NCBI GenBank assembly: GCA_964580105.1
Contig: CAZOJJ010000081.1
Span: 1 to 10,286 of the forward strand
From: CAZOJJ01 sp964580105
GTDB taxonomy: Bacteria; Bacteroidota; Rhodothermia; Rhodothermales; Rubricoccaceae
DNA length: 10,286 bases
Direction: 5' to 3'
Shown: piece by piece, positions 5,592-10,286 of the stretch
Layout: every line of letters starts with the position of its first letter
Numbering within the stretch: the first letter of the stretch is position 1
Notes under the pieces: model-generated
Databases searched by the model: none
Told to the model about the DNA's origin: nothing
What the model saw: only the letters and a program-made list of their open reading frames with translations
Position numbers and translations under genes: made by a program

Positions 5592-8500
5592 ATGGCCTCC
5601 CTCTACAGCATCTCCGTCCGGCGCCCCGTCTTTGCGACGGTGATGTCGCTCGCCATCGTGATCGGCGGCGTGGTGGGCCTCCAGGGGCTCGGCGTGCGCG
5701 AGTACCCCGTCACCGAAACGCCGGTGATCTCGGTCTCGACGAGCCTGCGCGGGGCCAACGCCGAGGTGATGCAGAACCAGGTGACCGAGCCGCTGGAGGA
5801 GTCCATCAACGGGATCGCCGGCATCCGCTCGATCACGAGCTCCTCGTCGACGGGGTCGAGCCGGATCACGGTCGAGTTCGAGCTCGGCGAGGACCTCGAC
5901 GCCGTCGCCGCCGAAGTGCGCGACCGCGTCGCCCGCGCGCGCCGCCGCATCCCGCCCGAGGCCGACGAACCCGTCGTCTCGAAGTCCAACGCCGACGCCC
6001 AGCCCGTCGTCTTCCTCGCCGTCTCGAGCGACCAGCGCAGCCTGCTCGACCTCTCGGACCTCGCGCGGACGTTCTTCGTCGAGCGCCTCCAGACCCTCCC
6101 CGGCGTGGCCGCGGTAGACATCTGGGGCGAGAAGCGCTACGCGATGCGGCTCTACCTCAACCCCACGCGGATGGCCGCCTTCGGGCTCACCGCCGCCGAC
6201 GTCCGCGCCGCCGTCTCGTCCCAGAACGTCGAACTCCCCGGCGGCCAGATCGAGGGGGACCAGACGACGCTCTCGATCCGCCCGATGATGCGCCTCCAGA
6301 CGGTCGAGGACTTCGAGAACCTCGTGCTCAAGGCGGAGGGGACGACGCTCGTGCGGATGAAGGATGTCGGCCGGGTGGCCGTCGGCGCCGAGAACGAGCG
6401 GCAGATCCTCAAGCGCGACGGTGTGCCCATGGTGGGCGTCGTGCTCCGCCCGCTGCCCGGCGCCAACTACGTCGAGATGGTGGACGCGTTCTACGAGCGG
6501 CTGGAGCTGATCCGGCGCGACCTCCCCGAGGACGTCCGCACCGAGATCGGGTTCGACAACACGCGGCCGATCCGCGCCTCGATCCTGGAGGTGCAGGAGA
6601 CGATCGCGGTGGCCCTCGTGCTCGTGGTGCTGATCATCTTCCTGTTCCTGCGGGACTGGCGGAGCACGCTCGTGCCCATCCTCGTCATCCCCGTCTCGCT
6701 CATCGGCGCCTTCGGGATCATGGCGCTGGCGGGGTTCTCGATCAACGTGCTGACGCTGCTCGCGCTGGTGCTCGCCATCGGCATCGTCGTGGACGACGCC
6801 ATCGTGGTGCTGGAGAACATCTACGTCAAGATCGAGGCGGGCGTGCCGCCGAAGCGGGCGGCCATCGAGGGGACGAAGGAGATCTTCGTGGCCGTCATCG
6901 CCACGACGCTGGCCCTCGTCGTCGTCTTCCTCCCGATCATCTTCCAGGGGGGCGTCGTGGGCGCGCTCTTCCGCGAGTTCGGGCTCGTGCTCGCGGGTGC
7001 CGTCGTGATCTCGTCGTTCGCCGCGCTCACGCTCACGCCGATGCTCTCGGCGCGCATCCTCCGGCGGGGCCACGAGCACCCGTGGTTCTACCGCAAGACG
7101 GAGCCGTTCTTCGCGCGGATGAACGAGGCGTACCGCCGCGCGCTTTCCGTCTTCCTCCGCCGCCGCTGGCTCGCGTTCGTGGTGATGGCCGCGTGCGGCG
7201 CCCTGACGTACCTCCTGTTCACCTCGCTGGAGAGCGAGCTGGCTCCGATGGAGGACCGGGCGCAGCTCTCCGTGGCCGCGCAGCTCCCGCAGGGCACCAG
7301 CTACCCCGTCGTGCTCGACTACATGGATCGGCTGACCGACCTCGTGCGCGCCGAGGTGCCCGAGGCCGCCGGCGTCACCACCATCGTCGGCGGCTGGGGC
7401 GGCTCCAGCGGCGGGCGGATGTTCGTCATGCTTCAGCCGGCCGACGAGCGGGCGCGGACGCAGACGGAGATCGCGCAGGACCTCCAGCGGGCCGTGAACG
7501 GCCTGCCGGGGGCGTCGGTCAACATTCAGGAGCCGGCCACGATCTCGACGGCCTCCTCGCGCGGGCTCCCGGTGCAGTACGTCATCCAGGCGCCGACGCT
7601 GGAGGCGCTCCAGGAGGTGCTCCCGCAGTTCGTCGAGCGCGCGCAGGCGTCCGGCGCCTTCGCCTTCGTCCGCGCCAACCTCGAGTTCACCAACCCCGAA
7701 TTGCTGGTGGAGGTGGACCGGGCCCGCGCGCAGACCCTCGGCATCGATCCGCTCGACGTGGCGACGACGCTGCAGGTGGCGCTCTCGGAGCAGCGCCTCG
7801 GCTACTTCATCCGCAACGGGCAGCAGTACGAGGTCATCGCGCAGCTGGAGGCCGACCGCCGCGACGACCCCTCCGGCCTGCGCGGGCTCTACGTCCGCAG
7901 CGCCACCGGCCAGCCGGTCCTGCTCGACAACCTCGTGCGGACGCAGGAGAGCGCCGCGCCGCCGCAGCTCTACCGCTACAACCGCTTCGAGGCCGCCACG
8001 GTCATGGCCCAGCCGGCCCCCGGCGTCTCCCTCGGCGAGGCCCTCGCCACGATGGACGCCGTGGCCGACGAGGTGCTGCCGGAGGGGTTCACGCGCGAGG
8101 TGACCGGCCAGAGCCGCGACTTCCGCGAGAGCTCGGGTTCGCTCTACCTCGTCTTCGTGCTCGCCCTCGTGCTGATCTACCTCGTGCTGGCGGCGCAGTT
8201 CGAGAGCTTCCGCGACCCGTTCATCATCCTGCTCTCGGTGCCGCTGGCGCTCGTGGGCGCGCTGGCCTTCCTGTGGTACTTCGGCGCCACGCTCAACGTG
8301 TTCAGCCAGATCGGCATCGTGATGCTCATCGGGCTGGTGACGAAGAACGGCATCCTCATCGTCGAGTTCGCGCGGCAGCGGCAGGAGGCCGGCCTCGACG
8401 TGGTGGAGGCCGCCCGCGAGGGGGCCGCCGCCCGCTTCCGCCCCATCCTCATGACCTCGATGGCGACGATCCTCGGCGTGCTCCCCATCGCGCTCGCGCT

Positions 8501-8780
8501 CGGGGCCGGCGCCGAGAGCCGCGTGCCGATGGGCCTCGCCGTCATCGGCGGCCTCGTCGTGGGCACGTTCCTCTCGCTCTTCGTCATCCCGGCGATGTAC
8601 ACCTACTTCGCGGGCTCGCGGACGGTGGACGACGAGGAGGAGGCCGAGGCCGCACCCCGCGCCGACTCCGCCCGCCTCGTGCCCGAGGTGGAGCCGGTCC
8701 GCCCCGTGCCCGTGGGCGGCGACGGCGCCCCGGAAGGCGCGCCCCAGGCGCTCCCGGACGAGGAGGGCCGCGATGCGTAA
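5592..8780 (+). CDS. RND efflux permease, HAE1 family (AcrB-like)
   Basis: A 1062-residue inner-membrane transporter with the usual two-fold RND layout: TM1 (about 13-31), a first periplasmic domain, TM2-6 (about 335-485), TM7 (about 526-544), a second periplasmic domain, and TM8-12 (about 850-1005). The proton-relay residues are present: Asp401-Asp402 in GIVVDDAIVVLENI (TM4) and Lys918 in GLVTKNGILIVEFA (TM10). A proton-driven drug or hydrophobe exporter is therefore more likely than a heavy-metal (HME) type. EPLEESINGIAGIRSITS (66-83) and SNADAQPVVFLAV (132-144) are characteristic of the family. The length is normal except for a charged, proline-rich cytosolic tail (1009-1062). Its last 8 bases overlap the tolC-like start, which suggests coupled translation. 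The substrate cannot be predicted. Confidence 0.96.
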   Translation: MASLYSISVRRPVFATVMSLAIVIGGVVGLQGLGVREYPVTETPVISVSTSLRGANAEVMQNQVTEPLEESINGIAGIRSITSSSSTGSSRITVEFELGEDLDAVAAEVRDRVARARRRIPPEADEPVVSKSNADAQPVVFLAVSSDQRSLLDLSDLARTFFVERLQTLPGVAAVDIWGEKRYAMRLYLNPTRMAAFGLTAADVRAAVSSQNVELPGGQIEGDQTTLSIRPMMRLQTVEDFENLVLKAEGTTLVRMKDVGRVAVGAENERQILKRDGVPMVGVVLRPLPGANYVEMVDAFYERLELIRRDLPEDVRTEIGFDNTRPIRASILEVQETIAVALVLVVLIIFLFLRDWRSTLVPILVIPVSLIGAFGIMALAGFSINVLTLLALVLAIGIVVDDAIVVLENIYVKIEAGVPPKRAAIEGTKEIFVAVIATTLALVVVFLPIIFQGGVVGALFREFGLVLAGAVVISSFAALTLTPMLSARILRRGHEHPWFYRKTEPFFARMNEAYRRALSVFLRRRWLAFVVMAACGALTYLLFTSLESELAPMEDRAQLSVAAQLPQGTSYPVVLDYMDRLTDLVRAEVPEAAGVTTIVGGWGGSSGGRMFVMLQPADERARTQTEIAQDLQRAVNGLPGASVNIQEPATISTASSRGLPVQYVIQAPTLEALQEVLPQFVERAQASGAFAFVRANLEFTNPELLVEVDRARAQTLGIDPLDVATTLQVALSEQRLGYFIRNGQQYEVIAQLEADRRDDPSGLRGLYVRSATGQPVLLDNLVRTQESAAPPQLYRYNRFEAATVMAQPAPGVSLGEALATMDAVADEVLPEGFTREVTGQSRDFRESSGSLYLVFVLALVLIYLVLAAQFESFRDPFIILLSVPLALVGALAFLWYFGATLNVFSQIGIVMLIGLVTKNGILIVEFARQRQEAGLDVVEAAREGAAARFRPILMTSMATILGVLPIALALGAGAESRVPMGLAVIGGLVVGTFLSLFVIPAMYTYFAGSRTVDDEEEAEAAPRADSARLVPEVEPVRPVPVGGDGAPEGAPQALPDEEGRDA
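8761..8766 (+). promoter_or_regulatory. Shine-Dalgarno AGGAGG for the tolC-like gene
   Basis: AGGAGG ends six bases before the ATG at 8773 and lies inside the 3' end of the permease gene. It is the only strong Shine-Dalgarno sequence before a gene in this window and fixes the start of the overlapping tolC-like gene. Confidence 0.65.
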
Positions 8781-10239
8781 CGGCCTCGCCGCCCTGATGG
8801 TCGCCGTCGTCGGAGTGCTGGGGAGCGGGGCCGCCCGCGCCCAGGAGCCGGCGCGCGTGCCGGCCCTCCGCGTGGACTCCCTCCCGCCGCTGCCCGACTC
8901 CCTCCGCTTGTATGGCGACACCCTCGCCGTGCGCTTCGCGTTGCCGGACGCCGCGCCGCCGCCGGGCGCCCGGCGCCTCTCGCTGGAGGAGGCCGTGCGC
9001 CTTGCGCTGGCGCAGAACCCGGACCTCCGGATCGGCCTTCTCGAAGCCGAGCGCGCCGCGGGCGACGTGACCCTCGGCAACGCCGGCTACCTCCCCACGC
9101 TCGACGCCGATGGCTCGCTCAGCGGTTCCGGCACGCAGGGCCTCTTCGACGCCGGAGCCGACTCCTCCGGCTCGAGTGGCAGCGGCAGCGGCTCGACGGC
9201 CTTCTCGGCAGGCGTCACCCTCGGCTACACCGTCTTCGACGCCCGCCGCGCGGCCACGTACCGCCGCCTCCAACTGGAGGCCGAGCGGTTCGCGCTCACC
9301 GCCGAGGCGCAGGCCGAAGCCCTCGCCTTCGCCGTCACGGCCGCCTACCTCGACGTGCTGCGCCAGGAGCGGCTGGTGGACGCGCTGGTCGAGGCCGTCG
9401 GCGTCTCGGAGGACCGGCTGCGGATCGCCCAGGCGCGCGTCGGCATCGGCGTCGGTGCCGAGGTGGACGCGGCGCTGGCGCTCTCGGACCTCAACGCCGA
9501 CCGGGCGGCGCTCCTCCGCCAGCAGCTGGCCCTCGCGCAGACCCGCGCCGCGCTCGGCGCCCTCCTCGCGCTCGACGACCCCGAGGCCGTCGCCACCACC
9601 GACTCGCTCGCCCTCGGCCCGCCGCCCGACCTCGCGCGGCTCTCGGCCGAGGTCGTCGTAAGCAACCGGGGGCTGCAGGCGCTGGAGGTGGCCGAGGCCG
9701 TCGCCGAGGCGGCCGCCGAGGAGGTCCGGGGCGAGTACCTGCCGACCGTCCGCGCGCAGGTCGGTGCCGGCTTCTCGACGTTCGACCGGGGGCTGTTCCC
9801 GGCGCTGGAGCCCGTCGGCGGCCTCGACCTCCGCTACGGCCTCACCGTTTCGCTCCCGCTCTTCGACGGCGGTGAGCGGCGGCGGCGTGCCGAGAACGCG
9901 CGGATCCGCGTCCGCCAGGCCGGCCTCGACACCGAGGCGGAGGCCCTCGCACTCCGCGCCGAGGCCGCGCAGCTCGCGGCGGCCGTCGCACGCTTCCGCC
10001 AGCTCGTGGCGCTGGAGGCGCAGAACCGGCAGATCGCCCGGCAGAACGTGCGCGTGGCGCTGGCCCAGCTGGAGCTCGGGCTGCTCTCGACCCTCGAACT
10101 GCGCCAGGTGCAGGTGGCCTTCCTGAGCGCCGAGAGCCGGCTGGTGGACGCCGTCTACCAGGCGCGCCGCGCCGAGGCCGAGCTGCGGCTGCTCGCAGGC
10201 GAGATGCTGCCGTTCGTCGAGCCAGGCGACGTAGAGTAG
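8773..10239 (+). CDS. TolC-like outer-membrane efflux protein (OEP family)
   Basis: A 488-residue outer-membrane factor that completes the efflux pump. A signal peptide (1-23, cleavage after ARA) has no lipobox Cys. Two OEP halves form the internal repeat typical of TolC: the first from LSLEEAVRLALAQNPDL (69-85) with NAGYLPTLDADGSLS (103-117) and LGYTVFDARRA (150-160); the second with RGEYLPTVRAQVGAGFST (319-336) and VSLPLFDGGERRRRAENAR (359-377). Long Ala/Leu/Glu-rich helices (160-265 and 373-475) would build the periplasmic tunnel. A Ser/Gly-rich stretch (115-142) sits in the first beta-barrel region, probably an outer loop. The ATG at 8773 has AGGAGG six bases upstream and overlaps the permease stop. 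The C-terminal codons and the TAG stop lie within the first unit of a 14-bp tandem repeat. Confidence 0.93.
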   Translation: MRNGLAALMVAVVGVLGSGAARAQEPARVPALRVDSLPPLPDSLRLYGDTLAVRFALPDAAPPPGARRLSLEEAVRLALAQNPDLRIGLLEAERAAGDVTLGNAGYLPTLDADGSLSGSGTQGLFDAGADSSGSSGSGSGSTAFSAGVTLGYTVFDARRAATYRRLQLEAERFALTAEAQAEALAFAVTAAYLDVLRQERLVDALVEAVGVSEDRLRIAQARVGIGVGAEVDAALALSDLNADRAALLRQQLALAQTRAALGALLALDDPEAVATTDSLALGPPPDLARLSAEVVVSNRGLQALEVAEAVAEAAAEEVRGEYLPTVRAQVGAGFSTFDRGLFPALEPVGGLDLRYGLTVSLPLFDGGERRRRAENARIRVRQAGLDTEAEALALRAEAAQLAAAVARFRQLVALEAQNRQIARQNVRVALAQLELGLLSTLELRQVQVAFLSAESRLVDAVYQARRAEAELRLLAGEMLPFVEPGDVE

Positions 10240-10286
10240 GGGACGTAGAGTAGGGGACGTAGAGTAGGGGACGTAGAGTAGGGGAC
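10229..10286. repeat. 14-bp tandem repeat, 4.1 copies, overlapping the tolC-like stop
   Basis: ACGTAGAGTAGGGG is repeated exactly at 10229-10242, 10243-10256, 10257-10270 and 10271-10284, then AC at the window end, so it probably continues. The first unit supplies the last codons and the TAG stop of the tolC-like gene. Each unit carries two TAG triplets and one GGGG run, giving four evenly spaced G-runs with 10-base spacers. No intrinsic terminator for the efflux operon is visible before the window ends. Confidence 0.97.

Noticed and set aside
7082..8797. A second plus-strand frame of 571 codons inside the permease gene
   Set aside because: Low-complexity Arg/Gly/Ala composition without motifs. 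It is a frame shadow of the permease.
5496..9080. A minus-strand frame of 1194 codons opposite the RND permease
   Set aside because: It is Arg/His/Asp/Glu-rich with no domain structure and mirrors the codon bias of the clear permease gene on the other strand.

Overview
The window is very GC-rich (around 70% by eye). Its start codons mostly lack Shine-Dalgarno sequences, and its RND permease reads like Bacteroidota/Rhodothermota relatives (the stretch from residue 66 with EPLEESINGIAGIRS, and DAQPVV at 135-140). I infer a high-GC member of Rhodothermota (Rubricoccaceae- or Salinibacter-like). This is a judgement from sequence style and has not been tested by a search.

Layout. 1-123: short tandem repeats, a 7-bp unit and a 14-bp unit. 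124-666 (minus): a DinB/YfiT-like putative metalloenzyme, divergent from 748-3000 (plus), a six-hairpin glycoside hydrolase of the amylo-alpha-1,6-glucosidase type. 3082-3816 (plus): a secreted YkuD-type L,D-transpeptidase family protein. 3791-4249 (minus): a decayed two-gene unit. It holds the N-terminal part of a MobA-like molybdenum cofactor nucleotidyltransferase, with its 3' part missing, and a small upstream ORF broken by an exact 17-bp tandem duplication. 4250-4486: no gene, but a palindrome and a GC hairpin that probably belong to the control region of the next operon. 4487-10239 (plus): a complete tripartite RND efflux operon of membrane fusion protein, HAE1-type inner-membrane permease and TolC-like outer-membrane factor. 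10229-10286: a 14-bp tandem repeat that begins inside the last codons of the tolC-like gene and includes its stop.

How the genes work together. The last three genes form one machine. The permease has the TM4 Asp pair and TM10 Lys expected for proton-driven transport, the fusion protein bridges the periplasm and the TolC-like channel crosses the outer membrane. The first three intact genes look like unlinked housekeeping or accessory functions.

Nothing here looks like a new defence or biosynthetic system. The most informative signal is the repeated occurrence of short exact tandem duplications (7, 14, 14, 15 and 17 bp). One of them inactivated a small gene in a way that can be reversed on paper, next to a truncated mobA. 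Both ends of the window lie inside tandem repeats, so the window may be a contig whose assembly stopped at repeats.
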